Source of the DNA: Fibrobacter sp.
Lineage (GTDB): Bacteria > Krumholzibacteriota > Krumholzibacteriia > LZORAL124-64-63
Reading direction: 5' to 3'
Length of the DNA stretch: 34,992 nucleotides
NCBI GenBank assembly: GCA_020718045.1
Contig: DYDD01000004.1
Location: 765-35,756, forward strand
The notes beneath the pieces were generated by a model. That model did not search any database. It saw nothing but the letters and a program-made list of their open reading frames with translations, and was not told the origin of the DNA. Made by a program: the position numbers and the translations under genes. Numbering within the stretch: the stretch's first letter is position 1; every line of letters starts with the position of its first letter. This document shows, piece by piece, positions 7,029 to 19,018 of the stretch.

Positions 7029-8480
7029 ATGTCCGATCGAGTCGCGCGCCGCCGGTTCGTCCCGGTCGCTTGCCTACTGGCCGTCGCGGCGACGCTGCTG
7101 CCCGGGTGCCAGGGAAGCGCGAAGCAACCGAACATCCTGATCGTCGTGCTGGACACCGTGCGCCGCGACGCCGCCGGCTGGCCGACCGCCGCCACGCCCC
7201 CGGAGCTGACCGGCGCCGTCCTGACGCCGAACGTGGCCGCGCTGGCCCGCCGCGGCGTCGCCTGGAGCAACGCCTGGTCCGCCGCGCCGTGGACGGTGCC
7301 GTCGCACGCCTCCCTGTTCACGGGGCTGCTGCCGTCGGGCCACGGCTGCAACGGCCTGCGGCCGCGACTGAAGGCGGACCTGCCCACCCTGGCGGGTCGG
7401 CTCGGCGACGCCGGCTACGAGACGGCGGCCTTCTTCAGCAACCCCTGGCTGGCCGACCGCTCCTCCTGGCTGCTGAGGGGCTTCCAGCTGCGCCAGGAGG
7501 CCTCCATCGGCGGGCTGACGCGCATGATGGTGGGGGAGTCGGCGCACGACCAGGGCGGCGCGGCCTCCGTGGCCGGCTTCCGCAAGTGGCTGCTCGGCCG
7601 CGAGCCCGGCCGGCCCTTCCTGGCCTTCGTGAACATCCTGGAGGCGCACCTGCCGTACGCGCCGCTGCCGGCCGACCTCGCCGTGGCCGCGCCGGGCCGG
7701 GAGGCGGGCGGGGGCGTCCCCATCGGCTGGGGCCACGAGTACAATGCGGGCCTGCGTGACGACGCCGTCGTGGACTGGTCGCTCGTGCGGGCCTGCTACG
7801 CCGGCGACGTGGTGGCAGCCGACCGGCTGTTCGGCTTGATCCTGAACGCACTGCGGGAAGCCGGGCTCGACGGGGAGACCGTCGTGGTGGTGACCTCGGA
7901 CCACGGCGAGAACCTCGGCGATCATCGGCTCTTCGAGCACCAGTTCTCGGTCCACGAGACCCTGCTGGCCGTGCCGCTGGCGATCGCGGGCCCGGGCATC
8001 GACTCCGGCGGCGCCGTGCGCGACGAGCCCGTGATGCTGACCGACCTGTTCGCCACCATCCTGGACCTGGCCGGTTTGCCCGACGAGTCGGCGCCGCCGG
8101 GCAGCCGCTCCCTGTTCGGCGCCGCCGCCGCGGACGACCGGCCGCTGGTCGGCGAGTACGAGGGGCCGAGCCCGGGGCTGGTGAGCATGCTCGAGGGGAT
8201 CAACCCGCACCTGGACGCCGCGCGCCTGCGACCCGCGCGCCGGACCGTGCGCGCCGGCGACCTGCGCCTGTCCTGGGCGTCGGACGGCTCGTTCGCGCTG
8301 CACGACATGGCGTCCGACCCGGCGCAGGCGCGGGATCTGGCACCCGCGCGCCCCGGCGACGTGGAGCGCCTGCGGATCCTGTTGGACGCCCTGTCGGGCG
8401 CCGCCCCCGGTACGGTCCCGGCCGGGAAGCTGGACGAGGCGACGCGGCGGCAGCTCGAATCGCTGGGCTACGTCCACTGA
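7029..8480 (+). CDS. Sulfatase / alkaline-phosphatase-fold lipoprotein
   Basis: A 483-residue exported enzyme of the sulfatase-like alkaline phosphatase superfamily. The signal peptide ends in LLPGC, with C27 a probable lipidation site, though Pro in the lipobox is unusual. Residues 35-48 (NILIVVLDTVRRDA) supply metal ligand D42. The motif APWTVPSHASLFTG at 86-99 aligns with the Cys/Ser-x-Pro-x-Arg motif of true sulfatases, but has Thr89 as nucleophile candidate and His in place of Arg. The second metal site is VVTSDHGENLGDH near residue 287. Because Thr cannot become formylglycine, sulfatase activity is doubtful; a phosphatase, phosphodiesterase or phosphotransferase is more likely. The ATG is preceded by AAGGAG at 7 bases. 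It ends at 8480 just before a new promoter. Confidence 0.75.
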   Translation: MSDRVARRRFVPVACLLAVAATLLPGCQGSAKQPNILIVVLDTVRRDAAGWPTAATPPELTGAVLTPNVAALARRGVAWSNAWSAAPWTVPSHASLFTGLLPSGHGCNGLRPRLKADLPTLAGRLGDAGYETAAFFSNPWLADRSSWLLRGFQLRQEASIGGLTRMMVGESAHDQGGAASVAGFRKWLLGREPGRPFLAFVNILEAHLPYAPLPADLAVAAPGREAGGGVPIGWGHEYNAGLRDDAVVDWSLVRACYAGDVVAADRLFGLILNALREAGLDGETVVVVTSDHGENLGDHRLFEHQFSVHETLLAVPLAIAGPGIDSGGAVRDEPVMLTDLFATILDLAGLPDESAPPGSRSLFGAAAADDRPLVGEYEGPSPGLVSMLEGINPHLDAARLRPARRTVRAGDLRLSWASDGSFALHDMASDPAQARDLAPARPGDVERLRILLDALSGAAPGTVPAGKLDEATRRQLESLGYVH

Positions 8481-8504
8481 CAGGAGCGCCCGCGTTTTTT
8501 CCCG

Positions 8505-8534
8505 TTGACACGCGCCGAATGTGCTTTATTTAAA
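8505..8534 (+). promoter_or_regulatory. Sigma-70-type promoter for the ferredoxin gene
   Basis: A perfect -35 hexamer TTGACA (8505-8510) is followed after 18 bp by TTTAAA (8529-8534, four of six matches). This is the only AT-rich stretch nearby. A leader of about 70 bases would precede the ferredoxin ATG at 8611. TATTTA at 8527 with a 16-bp spacer is an alternative -10. Confidence 0.5.
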
Positions 8535-8610
8535 GCAGGGGTTTTCACGGACACGGTCCGGGGCTCGCGCTCCGGCGATTTGCGGAGTCATCGAGCCGGA
8601 GGAACTGAAC

Positions 8611-8841
8611 ATGGCCGATCCTACCGACAAGGTCGGGAGCAACATCGAGGGCACCTGGTACGTCGACAGCAACTGCATCGACTGCGATCTCTGCCGGCAG
8701 ACCGCCCCCGACAACTTCGAACGCAACGAGGACGAAGGCTACAGCTTCGTCTATAAGCAGCCCGAGTCGCCCGAGGAGGAGGAGCTCTGCCGGGAAGCCC
8801 TGGAGGAGTGCCCCGTCGAGGCGATCGGCGACGACGGCTAG
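8611..8841 (+). CDS. Single-cluster [4Fe-4S] ferredoxin
   Basis: A 76-residue acidic electron carrier. C22, C25 and C28 (CIDCDLC) plus C67 (ECPVEAI) would bind one [4Fe-4S] cluster, as in the Thermotoga/Pyrococcus and Bacillus monocluster ferredoxins. C60, seven residues before C67, sits roughly where such proteins carry a Cys that can form a disulfide, though no second visible Cys would pair with it. The second half of an ordinary two-cluster ferredoxin has become a helix (PESPEEEELCREALEE). I chose the ATG at 8611 because GGAGG lies 8 bases upstream; an earlier ATG at 8521 lies inside the promoter. It forms a one-gene transcription unit with its own promoter and terminator, which suggests a general low-potential electron donor. 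The partner is unknown. Confidence 0.88.
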   Translation: MADPTDKVGSNIEGTWYVDSNCIDCDLCRQTAPDNFERNEDEGYSFVYKQPESPEEEELCREALEECPVEAIGDDG

Positions 8842-8867
8842 CCGAACCCTCGCCAGCGATCCGATCC

Positions 8868-8895
8868 GGGCCCGGTCGCCGTACCGGGCCCTTTT
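8868..8895 (+). terminator. Intrinsic terminator of the ferredoxin gene
   Basis: A perfect 9-bp GC stem (8868-8876 with 8883-8891), 6-base loop and TTTT (8892-8895), starting 26 bases after the ferredoxin stop. Confidence 0.85.
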
Positions 8896-8911
8896 ACCTA
8901 TGCTGGAGCCT

Positions 8912-8937
8912 CGCGCCGGCGGCCGGCCGCCGGTGCG
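8912..8937. repeat. GC palindrome upstream of degP
   Basis: Positions 8916-8933 are a perfect 18-bp palindrome of only G and C. The flanks extend it to 8912-8937 with one G-T wobble. It lies between the ferredoxin terminator and the degP start and could be a protein-binding site or a leader hairpin of degP. No function can be assigned. Confidence 0.5.
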
Positions 8938-9027
8938 GGAGCCCGGGAACCGGCGGTCCGGCGAGGCGTAGAAGCGCCCGGCACCGATGCCGGCAACCCC
9001 TGAATCCGCTTCCGGAAAGGCAACGTC

Positions 9028-10509
<1,482 letters not shown>

Positions 10510-10535
10510 CGTCGGACCGCGGCGGACGGGGAGAT

Positions 10536-10564
10536 GCGGGGCCGGAGGGATCCGGCCCCGCTTT
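10536..10564 (+). terminator. Intrinsic terminator of degP
   Basis: An 11-bp perfect stem (10536-10546 with 10551-10561), loop GGGA, then TTT, 26 bases after the degP stop. Confidence 0.8.
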
Positions 10565-10626
10565 GCGACGGGGAGCGGCGTGAAGGCTTTCTACCGGTAG
10601 GTGCCCCCCTTCCCCGGGTGGCGTCG

Positions 10627-10655
10627 GGCGCCGGCTCTCCCGCAGGGCCGGCGCC
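10627..10655 (+). other. GC hairpin in the leader of the receiver-transporter gene
   Basis: A 9-bp perfect inverted repeat (10627-10635 with 10647-10655) around an 11-base loop, followed by TT. A 10-bp palindrome sits just upstream at 10591-10600. It may be a second terminator or a leader structure of the gene at 10744. Confidence 0.4.
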
Positions 10656-10743
10656 TTCGTTCGCCCCGCGGCGGGAAAACTGTTTCCGTGGCGAGGCGGC
10701 GTCCGTATCATGGCCCGATCGGTCCGAACGAGAGGGGGTGGTC

Positions 10744-12795
10744 ATGTCGGCGCGGGTCAGGGTGCTGCTGGTCGACGACGACGCGGTCTACCGCGCCGCG
10801 CTCGGCGCCCGTCTGCGGGCCGCCGCCTGCGAGGTGGTCGAGACCGGCGACGGGCAGGAAGCCGTCCGGCTGGTCCGTTCGGACCGCGGTCTCGACATCG
10901 TCGTGGTCGAACTCGCGCCCCCCGGGCTGGACGGCAGCGAGATCATCGGCGAGATCAAGAAGTTCCGCCCGGAGATCCCCGTGCTCGTGCTGACGGGCTC
11001 GGGGTCCGTCGCCTCGGCCATGGACATGGGCAGCCGCGGCGCCTACCGCTACCTCGAGAAATCCGCCGATTTCGAGCTTATCGTCGCGGCCCTCGGCGAG
11101 GCCCGCCACGAGAAGCTGCGCACCATGGCGCGCCACGACATGGCCCTGCCCACCCTGGCCTCGGCGCGGGCCCGCCTGTGGGGGGGGCACAACCACCGGC
11201 CCGCCGTCGTCATCCTGGGGATGCTCCTGCTCGGGGCCGCCTACGCGCTGCCGCCGCCGCCCGGCCTGCTCTCCCTGCTCGGCGCCCCCAAGTCCGCCGC
11301 GACCGCCGTCGCCGCCGACCAGATCGCCGGCTACGCCGAATACCGGGAGATGGACGCCGGGGAGACGATTGCGTCGCACTACGCCCGCTGGCACGGGACG
11401 GCCGCGGATCGGGACGGGCGCGACGGCGGGAGCGCGGCGGCCACCGCCGGCGTCGCCCGCAAGGCCATGCTGATGGTGGCGCTGTTGATGGCGGGAGCGA
11501 TGTTCTGGGCCACCGCCGCGGTGCCGATCGGGATCACGGCGATCTTCGTGGCGGCCGCGCTGTACGCGTTCGGCATCATGCGGCCCGACCAGGTCGCCCA
11601 GGCCTTCGCCAAGGACTCGGTGGTCTTCATCTTCGGCGTGCTGGCCATGTCGCGGGTCATCACGCGCACGGGGCTGGACCGCCGCCTCGGGATGGTGCTG
11701 CTGGCGCCGGTGCGCAGCCTGCCGCTGTTCCTGTTCCTCTTCCTGCCGGTGTTCGCCCTGTCCTGCTCGTTCATCTCGGAGTCGGTGCTGGTGGCGGTGA
11801 TGATGCCGCTGCTGTTGGTCGTCCACGCCGCCTCGGTGCGCGAGCGCGGGGTCGGGCAGGACCGGCAGTTGCTGACGCTGCTGGCGCTGGGGCTGTGCTT
11901 CGCCTCGAACCTGGGCGGGCCGGGCTCGCCGGCGGCGGGTGCCCGCAACGCCGTGATGATCGGCATCCTCGAGGAGTACGGCCGGGCGCCGTCCTTCGTC
12001 GAGTGGCTGCGCTACGGCCTGCCCTTCGTCCCGGTCGCGACCCTGCTGCTGGGCGCGTACCTCGCGGTCGCCTTCCGCAAGACCGTGTTCGGGGTCCGGC
12101 TGGACGCCGCCGCCGCCATCCGGCGCACGGCCGTCACCATGGGTCCCGCCAACCGCGACGAGCGCCTGACCGGCATCGTGTTCGGCGGGGTGATCCTGCT
12201 GTGGATCGCGGCGGGATCGCGCATGGGCATGGGCGGCCCGATCCTGCTCGGCCTGGTGGCCCTGAACCTGCTACAGGTCCTGAAATGGCGCGACGTGATC
12301 AGGATCCCTTGGGAGGTCGTCTTCCTCTACGCCGGCGCCAGCGCCATCGGCAAGGGGCTCGCCGCCACCGGCGGCGCCCTCTACCTGGCCGAGAGCGCGG
12401 TGCGGCTCCTGCCCGAATCCTGGCTGCAGGGATCGGGCCTGCCCCTGGTCGCGGCGCTGCTGGCGGGCGTGACCACGAACTTCATGAGCGACGGCGCCAC
12501 CGTGGCTGCCGTCGGCCCGATCACGGTGCCCATGGCCCGCGCGGCGGCGCAGCACCCCTGGGCGGTGGGCCTGGCCACCGCGTTCGCGTCCTCGTTCGCC
12601 CACATGCTGATCATCGGCACGCCGAGCAACGCCATGGTCTACGCGATGTGCCGGGACCCGATGACGGGCGGGCACCCCGTCTCGCAGCGCGATTTCCTGC
12701 GTCATGGCGCGGCCGTCTTCGTGCTGAGCTTCGTCGTGCTGTGGTTCTGGACGATGACGACGTACTGGCAATGGCTCGGTTTCCCCGCGTCATGA
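10744..12795 (+). CDS. Receiver domain fused to a DASS/SLC13-type transporter
   Basis: A 683-residue fusion. Residues 1-122 form a response-regulator receiver: acidic cluster at D11-D13, conserved T84 and K106 present, but the phosphorylated Asp is replaced by Glu56 (VVVELAPPGLDG). A linker and one helix (about 153-170) lead through a charged loop to a transporter of about ten helices from residue 240 to the end. FWATAAVPIGITAI near 254, a WEVVFLYAGASAIGKGL helix near 523, and the GTPSNAMVY hairpin near 625 point to the divalent anion/Na+ symporter (DASS) fold. The two SNT signature motifs are altered to SES (345-347) and SDG (582-584), so the substrate may differ from dicarboxylate or sulfate. 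The ATG has AGAGGGGG upstream. PPK2 follows 25 bases later. Confidence 0.8.
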   Translation: MSARVRVLLVDDDAVYRAALGARLRAAACEVVETGDGQEAVRLVRSDRGLDIVVVELAPPGLDGSEIIGEIKKFRPEIPVLVLTGSGSVASAMDMGSRGAYRYLEKSADFELIVAALGEARHEKLRTMARHDMALPTLASARARLWGGHNHRPAVVILGMLLLGAAYALPPPPGLLSLLGAPKSAATAVAADQIAGYAEYREMDAGETIASHYARWHGTAADRDGRDGGSAAATAGVARKAMLMVALLMAGAMFWATAAVPIGITAIFVAAALYAFGIMRPDQVAQAFAKDSVVFIFGVLAMSRVITRTGLDRRLGMVLLAPVRSLPLFLFLFLPVFALSCSFISESVLVAVMMPLLLVVHAASVRERGVGQDRQLLTLLALGLCFASNLGGPGSPAAGARNAVMIGILEEYGRAPSFVEWLRYGLPFVPVATLLLGAYLAVAFRKTVFGVRLDAAAAIRRTAVTMGPANRDERLTGIVFGGVILLWIAAGSRMGMGGPILLGLVALNLLQVLKWRDVIRIPWEVVFLYAGASAIGKGLAATGGALYLAESAVRLLPESWLQGSGLPLVAALLAGVTTNFMSDGATVAAVGPITVPMARAAAQHPWAVGLATAFASSFAHMLIIGTPSNAMVYAMCRDPMTGGHPVSQRDFLRHGAAVFVLSFVVLWFWTMTTYWQWLGFPAS

Positions 12796-12820
12796 CGGCG
12801 CGGGCAGCAAGGAGAAGACC

Positions 12821-13681
12821 ATGACCCCCAAGTCGAAGGACAAGGCGCCCGACGGCGACCGCACCGCCCGGCACGTCGAGCCCGAGACGAGCCGCCATCG
12901 CAGCAAGCTGCCCGGCGACCTGTACGACAAGGAGATGGCCCGGCTCGAGGTCGAGCTGGTCAAGCTCCAGGCCTGGATCCGGCACGCCGGCCTGAAGGTC
13001 GTGGTGATCTTCGAGGGGCGCGACGCGGCCGGCAAGGGCGGCGTCATCAAGCGGATCACCGAACCGCTGAACCCCCGCATCGCGCGCGTCGTCGCCCTGG
13101 GCGTGCCGACCGAACGCGAGAAGACCCAGTGGTACTTCCAGCGCTACATCGCCCACCTGCCGGGGGCCGGCGAGATGGTGCTGTTCGACCGCAGCTGGTA
13201 CAACCGCGCCGGCGTCGAACGGGTCATGGGCTTCTGCAGCGACGAGGAGCACCAGGAGTTCCTGCGCTGCTGCCCCGAGTTCGAGCGCATGCTGGTGCGT
13301 TCCGGGATCCTGCTGGTCAAGTACTGGTTCTCCGTCAGCGACGACGAGCAGGAGCGGCGCTTCAGGGACCGCCTCTCCGATCCCACCAAGCGCTGGAAGC
13401 TCAGTCCCATGGATGTGGAGTCGCGGTCCCGGTGGGTGGAGTACTCGCGCGCCAAGGACGAGATGTTCGCCCACACCGACATCAAGCAGGCGCCGTGGTA
13501 CGTGGTCGACGGGGACGACAAGAAGCGCGCGCGGCTGAACTGCATCAGCCATCTGCTGGGCTTGATCCCCTACGAGGACCTGACGCCTGAGCCGGTCACG
13601 CTGCCGCCGCGGCTGACGGGGGCGGAGTACGTGAGGCCGCCGCTGAGCGACCAGACGTTCGTGCCGGAGCTGTATCCGTAG
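12821..13681 (+). CDS. ppk2: Polyphosphate kinase 2 (PPK2)
   Basis: A 286-residue single-domain PPK2, which transfers phosphate between polyphosphate and nucleotides. A Walker A-like loop EGRDAAGKGG is at 65-74 (K72), a Walker B segment MVLFDRSWYNRAGVERVMGF at 119-138 (D123, R124), followed by FWFSVSDDEQ-type and RxxWKLSPMD segments typical of the family. The length fits a one-domain class I-III enzyme. GDP/ADP versus NMP preference cannot be settled from the sequence. The first 30 residues are a charged, probably disordered lead. The start has AAGGAG 7 bases upstream and lies 25 bases after the receiver-transporter, suggesting one transcript. It converges with the sigma-54 activator gene only 7 bp away and no terminator is visible between them. 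Confidence 0.93.
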   Translation: MTPKSKDKAPDGDRTARHVEPETSRHRSKLPGDLYDKEMARLEVELVKLQAWIRHAGLKVVVIFEGRDAAGKGGVIKRITEPLNPRIARVVALGVPTEREKTQWYFQRYIAHLPGAGEMVLFDRSWYNRAGVERVMGFCSDEEHQEFLRCCPEFERMLVRSGILLVKYWFSVSDDEQERRFRDRLSDPTKRWKLSPMDVESRSRWVEYSRAKDEMFAHTDIKQAPWYVVDGDDKKRARLNCISHLLGLIPYEDLTPEPVTLPPRLTGAEYVRPPLSDQTFVPELYP

Positions 13682-13688
13682 GTGGTCG

Positions 13689-15191
<1,503 letters not shown>

Positions 15192-15430
15192 GCCGGTCCC
15201 TCCCTTCCCCCGCGGCATCGGCGGGTGGCGCCGCAGGCACAATGTAGCGGCGATCGGGGGTGCATGTCCAGGTTCGGCGACGACCCGGCCTCGACGCTGA
15301 CGCCGGCATGGTGCATTCTGGTGGGACGCGGCGGCCGGCGCCCGGGGTCGTCCCGCAGGAACGGGCCCGATCGCGCGTTCCGTGGCGTTGGCGTTCCTGG
15401 ACGACGGACCGGTGCGACCCGAGGTGGGGC

Positions 15431-16714
15431 ATGAAGAAATGGCTGATCCTGGCGGCGATCGCGGCGGCGGCTGGTGCCGTCGCCTGGTTCCTGACCCGCG
15501 GCGACGACGGGGGGGGCGAGACCTACCGTCTGGCGGAGGTGTCCCGCGGCGACGTCGAGGAGGTCGTCACCAGCACCGGCACCCTCGACGCGGTGACCAA
15601 GGTGCAGGTCGGCACCCAGGTGTCCGGCCTGATCGCGACCATCGGCGCGGACTTCAACGACCGCGTGTCGGCCGGCCAGGTCATCGCGGTCATCGACACC
15701 ACGCTGCTGGCGAGCGAGGTGCGCAGCGCCCGGGCGAACGTGGCCCGCGCCGAGGCCGAGCGCAACGACGCGCAGCGGGAGCTGGCCCGCACGCAGGAGC
15801 TGTTCCGCGAGCAGCTGGTGTCCCAGACGGACCTCGACAAGGCGCTCTACGCGGCCGAATCGTCCGCGGCCTCGCTGGTCTCGGCCAGGGTCGGGCTGGA
15901 CCGCGCGAGCAACAACCTGAAGTACGCCACGATCCGCGCGCCCATCTCCGGCACCGTGGTCGAGCGCAACGTGGACGTGGGGCAGACGGTCGCGGCCAAC
16001 TTCTCGGCGCCCCAGCTCTTCCTGATCGCCGAGGACCTGGCGCGGATGCAGATCCTGGCCGCGGTCGACGAGAGCGACATCGGCAAGATCGTCGAGGGCC
16101 GGCCCGCCCGCTTCACCGTCCAGGCCCACGACGACGAGCAGTTCCAGGGGACGGTGCGCCAGGTCCGGCTGCAGTCGACGGTCGCGGAGAACGTCGTCAA
16201 CTACACCGTGGTGGTGGACGTGGACAACACCGACGGCCGCCTGCTGCCCGGCATGACCGCCACCGTGGACTTCGTCGTCAGCCGGGCGGAATCCGTCCTG
16301 ACCGTCCCGAACGCCGCGCTGCGCTTCAAGCCCACCGAGGCCATGGTCGCGGCCCTCCAGGCGCGCCGCGCGAAGATGGCCGCCGAGGGGGGGCGCGGCG
16401 CGGGCGCAGGCGGACCGGGCGCAGGCGGATCGGGTGCTGGAGGTCAAGGCGCCGGCATGCACGGCGGCGGCGCGGGCTTCGCCGGCGGCGCGAAACCGAC
16501 GCTCCTGTGGTACCAGGACGAGGACGGCACGATCGGCGCCCGGCCGGTGCGCGTCGGCGTGAGCGACGGCACGGTCACCGAGATCACGGCGCCCTGGCTC
16601 CGGGAGGGGCTCCAGGCGGTGGCCGGGGTCACCGGCGGGACGGTCGCCGCGACATCGACCAACCCGTTCCAGTCCCAGCCCGCCGGCTCGCGCCCGCCGC
16701 CGGGCGGGTTCTAG
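15431..16714 (+). CDS. MacA-like periplasmic adaptor (HlyD/RND membrane fusion protein)
   Basis: A 427-residue adaptor for a tripartite efflux or ABC export pump. An N-terminal signal anchor spans residues 4-21. The barrel-sandwich half-motifs are at about 57-90 ([16 protein letters not shown]) and 168-190 ([23 protein letters not shown]), separated by an alpha-helical hairpin (about 92-163) that contains [15 protein letters not shown] beta-barrel and membrane-proximal domain follow. Residues 320-354 are a Gly/Ala-rich insert, almost free of other residues, between the barrel and the last domain. The start has GAGGTGGGG just upstream. The ATPase and permease genes follow, making the order macA-macB1-macB2. 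No TolC-like gene is present. The 239-bp gap before it also contains the divergent regulator promoter. Confidence 0.88.
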   Translation: MKKWLILAAIAAAAGAVAWFLTRGDDGGGETYRLAEVSRGDVEEVVTSTGTLDAVTKVQVGTQVSGLIATIGADFNDRVSAGQVIAVIDTTLLASEVRSARANVARAEAERNDAQRELARTQELFREQLVSQTDLDKALYAAESSAASLVSARVGLDRASNNLKYATIRAPISGTVVERNVDVGQTVAANFSAPQLFLIAEDLARMQILAAVDESDIGKIVEGRPARFTVQAHDDEQFQGTVRQVRLQSTVAENVVNYTVVVDVDNTDGRLLPGMTATVDFVVSRAESVLTVPNAALRFKPTEAMVAALQARRAKMAAEGGRGAGAGGPGAGGSGAGGQGAGMHGGGAGFAGGAKPTLLWYQDEDGTIGARPVRVGVSDGTVTEITAPWLREGLQAVAGVTGGTVAATSTNPFQSQPAGSRPPPGGF

Positions 16715-16751
16715 GCCGCACCGATCGGGAACGCAGCCGGGAGGACCGCGC

Positions 16752-17485
<734 letters not shown>

Positions 17486-17489
<4 letters not shown>

Positions 17490-18703
17490 GGGCGACGACC
17501 CTGGTGCGCCTGGCGGCGCGCAGCATCCGCCGCAACGTCATGCGGACCCTGCTGACCATGCTGGGGATCATCATCGGCGTGGCGGCGGTCCTGGTGATGG
17601 TCGCCGTGGGCGAGGGGGCGCGCTCCCAGATCCGCCACAGCATCCAGAACCTGGGCTCGAACATGATCGTGATCACGCCCGGCGCCAGCCAGCAGGGCGG
17701 CGTCAGCCACGGCGCCGGCAGCTTCAACCGCCTGACGGTCGATGACGCGACCGCCCTGCGGCGCGAAAGCACGCTGCTGGCGGCCGTCTCCCCCGTGATC
17801 TTCGCGCCGGCGCAGATCGTCGGCGGCACCGGCAACTGGCGGGCGGTGTGCTACGGCGTCGACGCCGGCTACCGCGAGATCCGCGACTGGGACGTCTCGA
17901 GCGGCCGCTACTTCGACGCCGCCGACCAGCGCGGCATGAAGAAGGTCTGCCTGCTCGGTGCCACCGTCGCCAAGCAGCTCTTCCCGGACGCCGACCCCGT
18001 CGGCCAGACGGTCCGCCTGCGCGACGTGCCCTTCCACGTCATCGGCGTGCTGGCGGCCAAAGGGCAGAACGCCCAGGGCGCCGACCAGGACGACGTCGTG
18101 CTGGCCCCGTACACGACCGTCCGCACCCGCCTGGCCGGCCGCATGTTCATCGCGCAGATCCTGGCCAGCACGTCCAGCCCCGGCGACCTGCCCGCCGCCC
18201 AGCAGGAGATCGCCGCGATCATGCGCGAGGCGCACGGGCTGGCCGCCTGGGAGGCCGACGACTTCCAGGTGCGCAACCAGACCGATCTGGCCGAGACGGC
18301 GTCGGCCACCACCGAGGTGATGACGATGCTGCTGGCGGCCATCGCCAGCATCTCGCTGCTGGTGGGCGGCATCGGCATCATGAACATCATGCTGGTGTCG
18401 GTGACCGAGCGCACGCGCGAGATCGGCATCCGCATGGCCGTGGGCGCCCGCGGCTCCGACGTGCTGACCCAGTTCCTGGTCGAGAGCACGGTGCTGTGCC
18501 TCGGCGGCGGCGTCATCGGCGTGGGGGTGGGCGTCGCCGGCGCCTGGATCCTGGGGCGCACCGCCGGCTGGGCCACCGTGGTGCAGCCGCAGACGATGCT
18601 GTTGGCGCTGGGGTTCGCGGCGGCGGTCGGGATCTTCTTCGGGTATTACCCGGCGCGCAAGGCGGCGGCGCTGGATCCGATCGAGGCGCTGCGGTACGAG
18701 TAG
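17486..18703 (+). CDS. MacB-type ABC transporter permease
   Basis: A 405-residue permease with the four-helix MacB topology. TM1 is at about 20-43 (TLLTMLGIIIGVAAVLVM), followed by a large periplasmic domain of about 220 residues (MacB-PCD like, with LGSNMIVITPG near its start and GRYFDAAD, a frequent element). The last three helices lie at about 275-300, 330-352 and 365-390. IGIMNIMLVSVTERTREIGIRMAVGA, split by the coupling helix, is a family signature, as is the end YPARKAAALDPIEALRYE. It works with the ATPase it overlaps (ATGA) and the adaptor upstream. A long inverted repeat begins 7 bases after the stop and may end the transcript. Confidence 0.93.
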
Positions 18704-18709
18704 GTTCTG

Positions 18710-18928
18710 GCCACGGAATTGTCCCTGCCCATGCGGTGTTGCGACTTGGCTCCACACATCCTGCGGTGACAGGGGGCGCTCGTCGGGCACATCCTGTGCC
18801 CGACTCGCTTGGCCTTCCGGCCCTTTCGCCATCCTGGCTCCAGGGCCTGCAGGACACCCCTGTCACCACAGGATGTGTGGAGCCAAGTCGAACGGCAGCG
18901 TGGATATGGGCAGGGACGATTTCGTGGC
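18710..18928. repeat. 219-bp nested inverted-repeat element (MITE-like)
   Basis: The outer arms (about 18710-18732 and 18907-18928) match in inverted orientation with two mismatches over the last 22 bases. After a short unmatched gap the inner arms, 34 bp each (18742-18775 and 18857-18890), are inverted copies with one mismatch. The centre holds a further hairpin with a 10-bp perfect stem (18782-18791 with 18795-18804) around TCC. The core CACATCCTG or its shortened form ATCCTG occurs in both arms, in the central hairpin and once more near 18831. There is no open reading frame of note inside. The element lies between the MacB-like permease and a lower-GC segment. It may be a non-autonomous mobile element, a REP/BIME-like repeat or a compound terminator. 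Whether it recurs in the genome cannot be told from the window. Confidence 0.8.
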
Positions 18929-18982
18929 TTGGACCGCACGAGTAGACCATGGCCAGGATCGATGCTCGGGCCGACTTCGGGC

Positions 18983-19010
18983 TTGATCAGTGCCTCTGCT
19001 CTTGTACAAT
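18983..19010 (+). promoter_or_regulatory. Candidate promoter placing transcription at the start codon
   Basis: TTGATC (18983-18988) and TACAAT (19005-19010, five of six consensus matches) are separated by 16 bp. The -10 ends only 8 bases before the ATG at 19019, so transcription would begin at or next to the start codon. The gene has no Shine-Dalgarno sequence, which agrees with a leaderless mRNA. Confidence 0.45.
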
Positions 19011-19018
19011 CCACGGAC

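Noticed and set aside
15192-15430. Sigma-54 promoter for the efflux operon, expected from the divergent NtrC-type regulator
   Set aside because: No GG-N10-GC with acceptable flanks was found. TGGCGTTGGCG near 15391 comes closest but lacks the GC at the right distance.
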